In this document: one piece after another, positions 18,039-29,027 of the stretch
Layout of the letters: the number at the start of each line of letters is the position of its first letter
Numbering within the stretch: the first letter of the stretch is position 1
Translations under genes and position numbers: made by a program
From: Brachionus manjavacas
Taxonomy: Eukaryota > Rotifera > Eurotatoria > Ploima > Brachionidae
Assembly: GCA_019054805.1 (NCBI GenBank)
Contig: JAHQIY010000011.1
Span: 2,981,001 to 3,045,000, forward strand
DNA length: 64,000 nucleotides
Direction of reading: 5' to 3'
The notes under the pieces: generated by a model
Seen by the model: only the letters and a program-made list of their open reading frames with translations
What the model was told of the DNA's origin: nothing
Database searches by the model: none

Positions 18039-21000
18039 ATGTCACAGACTCAAGAATCTAATGAACTGTGCAATTTAAGTGCCTTGGACTTGGCTCACGA
18101 GGTCAATGATGGCACAGATAACCAGCTGATCAAATCACCCAGTTTGACTAGCTGCTCGTCAAATAGAAGCAACGAGTACGAGATCGAAATAAACAGGCTG
18201 AGGGATTTGATCCGACAAAAAGAGAGCGACAATGCTCAACTGGAAAGTCGCGTTGCTGAAATCGAACAGCAATCAAAGCTTGAAGTGGAAAAACTGAATG
18301 CCAGCTTGAACCAAAAATTGGAGGAGTCTTTGAAAAAAATTGTGGCCGAGTCGCAAAAAGACAAAAATTCGATGGTCATGAAATATGTTGAGGTGGAGCG
18401 CAAATGCATCGAAGTGACCAAGAGCATGCAAATACAGCAATCCAAAATGAACGATGCTTTGAAAGAGAAACAGCGCCTAATGGACAAGATATGCCAAAAT
18501 AAGGCCCACCATGACAAATTATGTAAGGACAACGAGGCCAAGCTCAAAGACTTGGTCGAAAAAAAGAAAGAAATTGAGCGTCTGAAGGAGAAAATTGTCC
18601 TAAACGATGCTAAAGAGTCAGCATCGGTTATTAAGCTTAAGATGGAAGTAGACGCCCATGCACAAACAAAGGCTTTGGTCGAGCAACTTCAAGTACAGAT
18701 TAAAAAATTGGAGGAAAAAAACAGCAATTTAGCTGATTCAGAGACGCAGACCATGAGTGAAATTGGCGACAATCTCAGATCAATTGGTCCGGTCAATTCT
18801 GAGAGCGAGATTTTGAAAAAAGAACTCAATTTGTTAAAGTCACAAGTTAAAGAGATGTTCGAGGAACGGGCTATTCTTAAAGAAAAGGTGAAACAGCTCG
18901 AACTCGACAAGAATCAAGTGGACAATTTGCTAAGCCATAGTAGAGATAAAGCCAAAGAGCATCAAAATATGAACAGTAATTTGTTGAGTGAAAATTTGCA
19001 TCTTAAAAGTCAACTTGAATTGTGGCAAAAGTAGATTTTTTATGTGAAAAAAAATAAAATTTAAATTTTTTCTTTAGAGAAATTGATTGCAAAAAAGAAC
19101 TCGAACACCAGGTTATTTTTTATAAAAGTGAGCTAAATGATTTGGAACAAGAGATGGACTTAAACAAGGCTAAGCAAAGCGAATTACTCGAGTTTACGTC
19201 AAAAATAACTGAAAAAAATACCCAGCTTCAATACGAGAATACAGTTCTTAATGGAAAAGTGGAAACGATAAAAGAGGACCTTAATAAAACCAAATCAGAT
19301 TTGGTAGCATCAAATGAGTTGATAAAAAACGAAGTAAATATTTTTTTATCAATTTGTTTTAAAGTTTTGATAAGACTTTCTTTTTTTTACAAAAATTTAC
19401 TTTAAATTTGATTAATTAAGCTGAAAACGCTTGAATTTGAAAAAAAAAATAAAATTCTTTTGGAGAATTTCGATTTTTTTTGGGTAAAATTGTGTTACCA
19501 TCCACCTAATACCCGAATAACACACTAGTATATTTTTAGGGTTTAAAAAAATAATTAATTCCTATTAAATTCAAAAATTACACCCGATTCGGAGATGACA
19601 AAATGTTTTTTTTTTAATTCAAGAAGTACTTGCTTAAAAAAATATACAAAGATTTAAAATTTCTATTTTTACAATTAAAAAATTTAATTTCAATTTAAAT
19701 TTAAAAAAATTACATTTCGGAATTTTTAATTGCTACAATATTTTTATAATAAATTTATCAACAAAAAATTTAAAAAAAAAAAGTAGTATATTAATTAAAT
19801 TAATGTGTTTATTTATTTAAGGATTTCGCATGTGGGATACGTCCCCTTTTAGCTTTAAAAAAAAATTATTTTTTCATTTTTAATGTAAATAAAAATTTTA
19901 AAAATCATCCGTTTTAAACAATGCTTTCAAGAAATATTAAAAATCTAAATTGTTAAATAAAAATTTAAATAATTAACAAATAACAAGAATCCTTCCAAAA
20001 CTCTTAACTAACGAGTCTAGATTTTTCTACAATGTTCTAACATAGCATCAGCATTTAAATAGAATTTTTTAATCGAATTGAAAATATTTAGACAATTTTT
20101 TATTTTATTAGAATTTTTGCTAAGTGATCAAGTAAGTGAGACTACAAATAAAAAATATGATAAACACACTTTTTCAATAAATATGTAGAAAATTTTTTTT
20201 TCAATAAATTGTGGCAAGAAAAACAAGTTCTGTAATTTTATCTTATTTTTTTAACTTTACAAACCACTCTGCTTAAATGTTTTTCGAGTTGTGTAATTAT
20301 CAGAAATTGAGTGTGTGATGGTGAGAGGACCTTTTTTTTTTAAATGATGGATGAATTCGATGAAAAACTGAATTAAAAAAACTAATAAAATCGTGAAAAA
20401 TAATAGAAATCATTTCATAGAATTTATAATGGAAAGTATGTAGGATTTAAATATAAATATCAATTTTGGAAAAATAATTAAAGGTTATTTTGAACCTGAA
20501 AAATCTAACTTTGATTTTTCATTTTTTTAAAAAACCATTATAATATTTGAATTCTACGACCCAAAATACAGTATAGTGCACTTGATTGTTAATTTTTAAA
20601 TTATGACCTCTTTGGGTACTAGGGGCCGGAAGTTAACTCAAGCAGATTTTGAAGGAAGCAGAAGGGACGGCTGAAAATTTGTCAGTTTGTAAAGTTTTTG
20701 ATGCGCTTTCAGAATCGTGGTCGATCTTATTGTAAAAATTAAGGGAAGAAATCAAAACTCAACTTTGAATTCTAAAAAAGTCGATTTTTCTTATTAATGT
20801 GTATTACTCGGCCAAAAATAATTATAATAACTATGATTATACTATTGTAGCTTATAGTCTCAGCTAACAATAGAGGGGTCGATTATTATATCAAGCTTTT
20901 GTATTCATTAGTTATATGAATTTGAATACTATTAACTTTTTTGAGTTGGTCAACTTCCGGTCCCTAGTACCCAAAGAGGTCATAATTTGAAAATTAAAAA

Positions 21001-22454
21001 TCAAGTGCACTATAATGTATTTTTGGTCGTATAATTCAAATATCATAATAGTTTTTTTAAAAAAAATGAAAAATCAAAGTTAGATTTTCAGGTTCAAAAT
21101 GTCCTTTGACAAAATTAAATTAATAAATATTTTTGGTTCGAGCTCCTTCGGATAATTATAAATTAAAAAAAAGGATCTTAAATTTAATTTTACAAAAATT
21201 ATCTCAAATTATTATTCAACGAAAAATTCCATGAAATAAATATTAATTTTCAAATTATTAAAATAATTATTTATTCTAGTTAATAATTATTAATATTAAT
21301 TTATTCATTAATTGCTTCTCATTAAAGGAAGTTAATTGAATAATTAATAAATCAATAAATAATGACATTCTTCATTGATGATGCTGTCTGAATTGACCAA
21401 AGTACCCTAAAAAAATCGAACAAAAGTTAAAAAAAAATTCATCTAGTCTTTTTTTTTCATAAATTCAAATACTTCAAATACGATTTTGCATTTAATGCTA
21501 GTCTTTATAAAAAAATGAAAAAAAATTTACTTCTCTATTTAATTTTTCTGCAATCAGGCTGAAAAATTGCGCCAAGAGTTGCTCACGATTCAGAACGAAT
21601 ATTCAAGCATGGTGAAAAAGTTTGAGGAAACAAAGAAAGAAGCCGAAGAGTTGAAAACAAAACTCGAAGATGTCCAAGACGAAAATTTATCTCTAAAAAA
21701 AAAGCATGCTGCAAATATTAAAGATTTGACTCGACAGCTGCAAGCATTCCAAAAAAAACAAAACTCAACTTCAAGTACTCCTATACCAGAAAATGAGATT
21801 ACATCTCAAAATTGCAGCAGTGGTCAAAAAATATCCAGAACCAGCTCGATCAATTCATTAAACTATCCAGATGAAGAGACACGCTCTATTGATTCAAACT
21901 TTTACAACAGTGCGTCACTTACTCCACCATCTGCTAACTTTAACAACGAGGTTATATGCGGACCCACTGCCAACACCGAGGATGTTTACATAGTTGATGT
22001 AGATAAGCAAAAAATTATTGATAAAATAGTCAAATTGCAGAAGACTTTGGCAAAGAGGAACGAGAAAATTGACTTTCTGCAAGAGCATGTGGATCAGTTG
22101 ACTAGTGACTTGAAGAAGAAGTCAAAGTAAAATAAAACTATTTTTTTTCTAATTGTATTTAATTGCTTAAGGATAATTCAAGCGTATGCGATGACAGGTG
22201 ATGACATTGGAGCATTTACTAGTGAGCAGCATGATGCAGTAAAAAGAGAGCTTGCTCGAAAGACAAGCAATTTGATCGGCAGCGATGGTCATATGAACAT
22301 GGAGCTGTGTTTGGAAATTAACAAAAAACTGCAAGCACTGCTCGAAGACACCTTAATCAAAAATTTGACACTTAAAGAAAATTTGGAAACACTTGGCAGG
22401 GAAATCGCTAGTTTGTCCAAAGAAAATAGAGAATTGAAGGTTCGATTAACTTAG
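18039..22454 (+). CDS. CCDC186: CCDC186/CCCP-1-like coiled-coil protein (five exons)
   Basis: Proposed exons: 18039-19030, 19078-19333, 19421-19483, 21558-22126 and 22172-22454, giving about 720 residues. All junctions are GT-AG and phase-consistent. Nearly the whole protein is coiled coil. The diagnostic parts are at the C-terminus: VKLQKTLAKRNEKIDFLQEH, KKKSKIIQAYAM across the last junction, and LCLEINKKLQALLEDTLIKN, which match animal CCDC186 (CCCP-1 in nematodes). An earlier DKNSMVMKYVEVERK also fits. In that family the protein acts at trans-Golgi and endosomal membranes with RAB2 and the EARP complex in dense-core vesicle maturation; here this is by homology. The 63-nt third exon is the least certain; skipping it keeps the frame. 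An AATAAA lies at 22492. Human CCDC186 has about 900 residues. Confidence 0.88.
19484..21557 (+). other. Long third intron of the CCDC186-like gene
   Basis: At 2074 nt it is about forty times longer than the 45- and 47-nt introns with firm boundaries in this gene. It contains the foldback element at 20480-21107 and a possible degraded LINE A 3' end at about 21125-21165 (CGAGCTCCTTCGGAT). The remaining sequence is AT-rich without coding signal. If the small exon at 19421-19483 is not used, the intron begins at 19334. Confidence 0.7.
20480..21107. mobile_element. 628-bp foldback element (about 160-bp inverted arms) in intron
   Basis: The left arm, about 20480-20640 (AAAGGTTATTTTGAACCTGA through GACCTCTTTGGGTACTAGGG to GGAAGTTAACTCAA), recurs inverted at about 20941-21107 with scattered differences. 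The 300-bp centre has no coding sequence. No clear target-site duplication is visible. A transcript of the gene would carry both arms and could fold into a long hairpin. Confidence 0.85.
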
Positions 22455-22491
22455 TTTTTAATTGTTTTTATTCGGTTTATAAATTGTTTTG

Positions 22492-22497
22492 AATAAA
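22492..22497 (+). promoter_or_regulatory. Polyadenylation signal AATAAA of the CCDC186-like gene
   Basis: AATAAA lies 37 bases after the stop codon, in the expected place for a compact 3' UTR. Confidence 0.5.
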
Positions 22498-23451
22498 ATT
22501 TTAAAAATTAAGAGTTTTTATTTTTTTCTTTAGATTCCTTATAAAAGATGAATAATCAAAATTTATTTAGGTTCCTAATTTCTCTCATCGCTAATGCTAG
22601 TAAACTTTTCGATATTAAAAAAAACTACTTTTATAAAAAAATCTAATTAAAAAAAAATATCTATAAAAAAAATTCTAACCTTAGAAAATTATAATAAAAA
22701 TTATTATTTTTTTTTAGTTGAATAGAACAAAAAATTATAGAATGTTTTACCTGTAGCGATTTTTCACTTATTTTTATTTCATTAAATTTTCATTTAACAT
22801 TATCAAAATTAGTAAAAATTATTTACCATAGCGGAATTAAAAAATTATTTGCCATTTATTTATTTGATGTAATTAACGCCAAATCTGGCTAAGTATTAAA
22901 TTGTGAAAGCATAATTACTGTTTGTTTAAAATTAAAAGCAATTGATTTGAAATAATTTCTATGACTTCAAAAAAAAAATTTCTGAAGTCTTGCTACTGGC
23001 TTCTGAATTTAAGCCGCAAAACAGCTATGGATTATTTGTTTATTTATTAAAATGGTAAAATGTTTTGAAATGAGATTTGTTAAAGAAGCAGAAAGTTTAT
23101 AAATTTATTTTAAATATCATAAAAACTGAAAAATAAAGATTTTAAATATAAGAACTTTAAAATCTAAAAATATATAATAATTAATTAAATAAAAATAAAT
23201 TTTATTTTTCAGTATCTAGATAAAAATTGTCAAAAGATAAAATTTATTTTCAAGAAAATTTTGAAATTAAACAAATTCCATGTTATATAATTGACACTTA
23301 ATTAGTTAATTATAAATGAAAATAAAAATGATTAATTAAAAACTTTTAAGTAAATTTTTTATACTTTTGATAAAACTTATTAATTATTCAAGATTATTCA
23401 ATTTTTAAGAACAAAATTTACTTTGTTCCCTGTTTTTTGATAAGTCTTTGA
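22498..23451. other. Intergenic AT-rich stretch, no gene seen
   Basis: No coding or structured repeat recognised before the LINE A fragment. Confidence 0.5.
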
Positions 23452-24830
23452 TAGGGTTTGGCATGAAGGTTTACTTTTTAAATTGATTAAAATGAATCCA
23501 CCTCATTACTTGACTAACTGGATTAGATCCTTTTTAGATAGTAGGACATTTAAGGTAAATGTGAATGACCACTTGAGGAATATCAAACATAACTGCAGGT
23601 GTTCCTCAAGGCTCAGTAATTAGTCCTCTTTTATTTAGTATATATATTAATGAAATCTCCAAAAGAAACAAAACTAATAACGAATGCTGTCTGCTTTTCG
23701 CAGATGATCTAGTTACATTCTTCATTTATAACAAAAAAGGGAACCCAGAATGTAAGATAAATAAATTCACCAACGAACTAGAACAATGGCTTATTAAATG
23801 GAAAATGAAGATATCAGTTGAAAAGTCGTGTTCAGTAGTTTTCTCTAGGTACAAAAAAGAGATTGATAATCTAAACTTAAAAATTTATGGAAACAGAATA
23901 ATGAGCCAAAAAGAAATCAAGTTTCTTGGTATTAAATTTGATTCTAAGTTGAATTTTAATATACTGCTAGACGAAATCAAAGAACGATGCAATAAAAGGC
24001 TAAATATTATTAAGATATTGTCAAAAAAAAAATGGGGTCTTACTCAAAAGACACTAGGAAATTTATATAAATCTTTAGTCGGATCGATTTTAGACTTTTC
24101 TTTTCCTTGCTTGAATTCATTTTCAGAAAATAATATCAAAAAACTACAAGCAATTCAGAATACAGCAGCCAGATCTATCCTTAAGATAAAATATGATACT
24201 CCCTCCAGCATCATGCATCAGGAGGCTTTTAATAAACTTAAATTACTGACAGTCTCATATCGACTTTTTGAGTTGAGTGAGAGATATGTTAGGGCAGGAC
24301 TGAGTCATTCTATTCCATTAGTCTGACAACTAATGGAGGCATACAGAGAAGGTTTCAAAATCAAGATATATTGAATACCCAACTCAATTGTGTAATTGCT
24401 CCTTTACTATTTCCTCTTTTTTCCTAAAGCTTCAGCTATGTAAACGTGTGTCACATGTAACACCCTACTTCAATGTGTGTCTTTTTAACTTTTTTACTTT
24501 AATTTGGCTTATTTACTTTATTTTTATTTTTTATTTTTTTTTATTATTTTTTATTTTTTATTTTTTTTTATTATTTTTTATTTTTTATTTTTTATAAATT
24601 ATTCTAAAGGAGCTCTAGCTCGGTACAGAAAACAAAATATTAAATAAAATAAAACAAACAACACCCTATTTCAATGTGTGTCTTTTTAACTTTTTTTACT
24701 TTAATTTAGCTAATTTACTTTGTTTTTATTTTTTATTTATTTTTTATTTTTTATAAATTATTCTAAAGGAGCTCTAGCTCGGTACAGAAAACAAAATATT
24801 AAATAAAATAAAACAAACTACATCCTATTT
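23452..24830 (+). mobile_element. LINE A copy, 5'-truncated, with duplicated tail
   Basis: Reverse transcriptase sequence begins at DRVWHEGLLFKLIK and continues with small frameshifts through RTFKVNVNDHL, GVPQGSV and the active-site DD to an open C-terminal block at 23805-24326, which ends at an in-frame stop just after SHSIPLV. The 3' UTR with its hairpin GGAGCTCTAGCTCGGTACAG ends at about 24655. About 170 bp of 3' UTR, including a second hairpin and tail, is then repeated at 24661-24825, and a third repeat begins at 24828. Confidence 0.85.
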
Positions 24831-24839
24831 CAATATATG

Positions 24840-25798
24840 TCTATTTAATTTTCTTCAAATTTTGTGTACATTTAACAAAAAAAATCATTTTCTATTCAAA
24901 ATTATATATTAATTTAAATTCTTTTTGATCAAAAAACTTTTCAAAAATTATCATGACTTTGAATCCTCAACGTCAATTCTTGATATTTCAAGACCAATCG
25001 GCGCAAATAACTACGATACCGATAGTGGTACAAGTTTAAACTAAGCCATAAAAAAGAGGAAGTGGATTTCCTTACGACGATTTCACAGGCTATTCTTATT
25101 TTCGAGAAGTATCTAAAAAAAAGTTTTACATAAAAGCTAATTTATATTGAAGAAGAATAATTAATGATCAAAAAATTTCAAATATTTTCTTTTGCAAATA
25201 ATTAAGATAAATAAGGTTTTGAAAAAAATTATCTATTTTTTTATGTTAAAATAAATTATCATTATTAAGAAATGTATTCTGAAAAAGTTAAAGAAATTTT
25301 TTTGTCTCTGAATGAAATAATAGAAAACTTAATAAGGAAAAGAGAAAGAAAAAGAATCTGAATTTAAATAAATTAAACACTTCTCTAGAGATTTAAATAT
25401 GAAAAAAATGGGAAAATAGTGTGTTTTTTAAATGGGGAAAATATTTAAGTAAAAAATTGTAAAATTTTCCAAAATTTAAATTAAAATAAAATAAATTAAC
25501 GTAAATTTTCAAAAGTTGAAAATCACAAATATTTTTCGTATTTGGTTAATAAAAAAACAAAAAATGGAACATAACTCTTTAATTTTTAAACTAAGAAAAT
25601 GTTAAGTTGTCTATGACTTGATCAATTTAAGTAACACTCATTCTAAATAGACAAGTACAATAATAAAGTGAAACTTAAATTTATTTCTAAGTACTGAATT
25701 CATAATTTTCAGTATAATTTATTTAATTTACAAAAAAATAATACTTAAACTGAGCTCGACACCATAAATGCAACTTATACAATTCTCAATTACAAATA
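24840..25798. other. Intergenic AT-rich stretch, no gene seen
   Basis: No recognised gene. This is the upstream region of the hAT-derived gene; no promoter element can be defended. Confidence 0.45.
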
Positions 25799-27358
25799 AT
25801 GGACACTAGTATAAAACGAAAATACTTTGTTCCTGGCTTGTACCAAAAGCATAGACGCATGCCAAAAATTCTGAACAACTACGACTTTGATACATCTTAT
25901 CTGCAAAAACCAAGAGAAAACTTCAGTGCCAAGTGCAAGCTATGTGGCAAAACAGTGCGTGCTTCCATGCGAGTCACCACCAACTTTGTGAATCATGTAA
26001 AAAAATTTCATCCATCGAGCCAAGCTGACCCATTTCCCAGCATTCTTTCCGAAGACAGAACTTCACCGGCACCACCACAGCATCAACTCAACACTCTGGA
26101 TGTATCAATCGTTTCCACTTTGATCAAGTGTTCTGTTCCTCTATCAGTTCTGGACATGTCTCCATTTCGGACCCTTCTGAACCAACTTAACCCAGAAGTG
26201 GACACCATATCTCAATCAGGCGTCAACAATGATATCATTCCGCATCTAGTCGAGCAGACCAGACTTCAAAACATGGACCTGCTCTCTCAAGCAAGCTCCA
26301 CAAGTCTTCTCTTGGACTACTGGGCTTTGGAAGAATGTCAGTATGTGTCATTGTATGCTAGCTTTATTGACCAAGACTGGAGCCAGCAAACTGTGATGCT
26401 TGACTGTCAGAAAATATCCAAAATTGACGATGTCAACTCGATTGTAGAAAATAGCCTTAATGAATACAACTTGAGCCACCAAGTCTATTCGCTGTGTCTG
26501 ACAAGCAGCTCTGGACTGGCTCTTAAACTTTTGCTAGAAAAATTGAGTCTCAATTGTGAGAAATTTTTTTCCTGCTCACTGCTTTTGGAAAAGATTGTGA
26601 ATGATGGCTTGAAAAAATTTCCCCTATGCAATCAAAAAAAACTGCTTGACTTAAAGCCCGACTTGGACGCCAACAGTGAGTCAACAAACGATTTGGTCTC
26701 TTTATTCAAGCCGTTCAATGAACTGAAAAATGACTTGGAAAAAGACCCGGGCTCCATATCGGTCATTTATCCGGCTTTCAAGGGACTGCAGACACACTTG
26801 AGCCTGTTCAGAAAGTCTAAAGTGCACGATGTTGCCAAAGAGCTGGAAAAATCGCTGGAAGAAAGACTAGGATTTATTAAAGCGATACCAGTGTTTAGCA
26901 TTGCTGCGATGCTAAATCCAAATTTCGGTCTGAGCTGGATTGACGAACAGGAGCACTCGCTCAATGAAAAAATGCTGTCGAGTGAATTTTTGAAGGAGGC
27001 CAAAACCTACAGGGAACTAAATGATGTCAAAGATGTCAAAATAAATGCGCCAAGAAAGTCCTACTTGTGTTTGTCCAGGACAATTGGTGGAGATAATGAG
27101 TATTCAAATGAGCTGAATAGCTACATTATGTATGTAAAAGCGTTCAGTTATGATGAAAATTTCCGCTTGCTGGATTTTTGGAAGTCGAATGAGAAGACTT
27201 ATCCCAATTTGAGTAGTTTTGTGAAAAAAATTCTTCCTGCCTCAATTGGTTTGGCAAACAGAGACAAATTAGCAGATGATTTTGTACAAAAAATGGACCT
27301 GGCAAACGACCTAGCAAACATCGAATCTATTTTGTTTGTTAAATTCAACAATTCCTAG
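25799..27358 (+). CDS. BED-finger protein derived from a hAT transposase
   Basis: The 519-residue intact single exon starts at an ATG at 25799. A BED-type zinc finger lies at about 44-71 (C46, C49, H66, H71). The body follows a hAT transposase: LLLDYWALEECQYVSLYASF (about 171-189) matches the first catalytic-Asp strand and keeps D173. The strand expected to carry the second Asp (compare ITTDNVNSM in the hAT copy at 61837) reads SLCLTSSSGLALK with no Asp. A C-terminal dimerisation-like stretch (LLDFWKSNEKTYPNLSSF) is followed by LPASIGLANRDKLADDF in place of the canonical SER-FS. No terminal inverted repeats were seen beside it, and its composition is more gene-like than its surroundings. It is therefore likely a domesticated, non-transposing DNA-binding protein. 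An AATAAA lies at 27467. Confidence 0.75.
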   Translation: MDTSIKRKYFVPGLYQKHRRMPKILNNYDFDTSYLQKPRENFSAKCKLCGKTVRASMRVTTNFVNHVKKFHPSSQADPFPSILSEDRTSPAPPQHQLNTLDVSIVSTLIKCSVPLSVLDMSPFRTLLNQLNPEVDTISQSGVNNDIIPHLVEQTRLQNMDLLSQASSTSLLLDYWALEECQYVSLYASFIDQDWSQQTVMLDCQKISKIDDVNSIVENSLNEYNLSHQVYSLCLTSSSGLALKLLLEKLSLNCEKFFSCSLLLEKIVNDGLKKFPLCNQKKLLDLKPDLDANSESTNDLVSLFKPFNELKNDLEKDPGSISVIYPAFKGLQTHLSLFRKSKVHDVAKELEKSLEERLGFIKAIPVFSIAAMLNPNFGLSWIDEQEHSLNEKMLSSEFLKEAKTYRELNDVKDVKINAPRKSYLCLSRTIGGDNEYSNELNSYIMYVKAFSYDENFRLLDFWKSNEKTYPNLSSFVKKILPASIGLANRDKLADDFVQKMDLANDLANIESILFVKFNNS

Positions 27359-27466
27359 GATTTTATTTTTGGAGCAAATTTTTTTAAAGTTTAAAATTTT
27401 GGCACAATTTGATAAAATGGTCCAGTGGTTATTCAGACCCTGAATTTTCTTGTTTTATTTTTTTTG

Positions 27467-27472
27467 AATAAA
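27467..27472 (+). promoter_or_regulatory. Polyadenylation signal AATAAA of the hAT-derived gene
   Basis: AATAAA lies 109 bases after the stop codon and suits a short 3' UTR. Confidence 0.45.
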
Positions 27473-27555
27473 ACGAATATTTTTTGTTCTGTATCTAAAA
27501 TATATCTAAAAAATGAAATATCTTTGCATAAACGTGGCTATTTTTGAGTAGCTTA

Positions 27556-28195
27556 AAAATTAGACTAAGACTTTTTGAATGTATGATCAGCAAATAAGTG
27601 CGTCATCGGCAAGAGCTAACAGAGTTCTAGGACAAATTTTAAATGGTTTCATTTACCATGATATGAGTATTAGTAAAAAAATGTACACAAGTCTCGTTCG
27701 ACCCCATCTTGAATATGCTGTCTCGGTATGGTATCCATACCTGAAGAAAGATATTGATACACTTGAGAGAGTACAGTGAAGAGCTAAACGAAGCATTAAG
27801 GGATTTAGTGAGCTAAACAATGTGGAGAGGCTTAAAACACTGAACCTAACAGCACTTTCAACGAGAAGAAGACGCGGTAAAAAAGTAATTTGATGAGATA
27901 AGTTGGTACATCGAATCATTGGAAAGTATAAGTGCATATAATACAAGAGGTAATCGATACAGACTTAGAAAAGAAATAATAAAAAACTGTTTGCAGAGGT
28001 ATACTTTTTTCACTAACAGAGTTGTTAGTGATTGGAACAAGTTGACAAAAGAAGTAATAGAATCAAAAACAATTGACTTATTTAAAAAAAAATTAGATAA
28101 GATTTGAGAGTCCAAGATATTGCTTATAGTCGGGCTAATCCAGACCTTACGCATAAGCGTAGCAATAATAATTATTATTATTATTATTATTATAC
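27556..28195 (+). mobile_element. CR1-like LINE fragment with (ATT)n tail (LINE B)
   Basis: Coding remains run MYTSLVRPHLEYAVSVWYPY, LKKDIDTLERVQ, a stop where QRR is expected, then a frame containing CLQRYTFFTNRVVSDWNKL. The 3' end reads GCTTATAGTCGGGCTAATCC and finishes in ATT repeats at about 28160-28192. The copy at 50440-50993 has the same 3' end, so both belong to one family. Confidence 0.85.
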
Positions 28196-28204
28196 GCTAA
28201 CTTT

Positions 28205-28690
28205 GGCAAGTTAAAGAATAATAGAGGTTAATTTGACAAAGTTTAATTTGACAAGTTTTAATTGACAAGTAAAAAAATCAATCAAGTACAAAATTAATAT
28301 TGAATAAGTAACTCTTACTACCGTCTTTTGTCTTTTTTTGAGAGACGATCGTATTCAAATTCTCTAAGTTGGTGATAAAATCATATATTTTTAGAATTAT
28401 TAAAAAAATGAAACATTTATTTTATTTGTTTATTTATTTGTTTTCTGTACCGAGCTAGAGCTCCTTCAGAAAAAAATATAAAAAAAAATAAAAATAAAGT
28501 AAGTAAGCTAAAAAAAATGTAATAATGTAAAAATGTAAAAAACAAAAAAAAATCTGTTTTAATGGATTAGTCAAATTAAGCTCCGTCATTATGAGACATG
28601 GCATAAAACTTGTCTATTTTAAATATGTCAAATTAAAACTTATCATAATTAACAAGTCAAAATAAAACCTATTAAAATGAGTTCGTCAAA
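28205..28690. repeat. TTAATTTGACAAG motif island interrupted by a LINE A end
   Basis: Left of the LINE piece, TTAATTTGACAAG-like motifs recur three times (28226-28275). To the right, inverted versions (GTCAAATTAAAACTT, AACAAGTCAAAATAAAACC) recur at 28560-28690. The arrangement resembles a small non-autonomous transposon with subterminal repeats split by the LINE. Confidence 0.55.
28430..28530 (-). mobile_element. LINE A 3' end, severely truncated
   Basis: The minus strand has GGAGCTCTAGCTCGGTACAG followed by an AAATAAAT tail; only about 100 bp of the 3' UTR is present. Confidence 0.75.
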
Positions 28691-29027
28691 ATAAACACCA
28701 TTCTGGCCAGTTTATTTTTTGAATGCATATATTATCACTCAATATGAGTGAGAATAAACAATATTAATTAACTCAAATTGAGTGTGAATAAATATTTTTT
28801 TTACCTTTAACTATTATTTATTTATTTGTATATCTGTACCGAGCTAGAGCTCCTTCAGATTAAAAAAAAAAAAAAAAATAAATAAAAAATTAAAATAAAG
28901 TTAAATAAAATAAAATAAAAATAAAAAGTAAGAAAAAAATAAAGTTAAAATAATATAACTTAAAAAGTAGATAAATATTAAAATTAAAATTAGATAAATT
29001 TTGATAGAGAGTAACAGAATACATATT

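Noticed and set aside
18236..18910. Antisense frames of 103 and 73 codons opposite CCDC186 exon 1
   Set aside because: Shadows of the coiled-coil coding strand with Ser/Cys-rich artefact composition.
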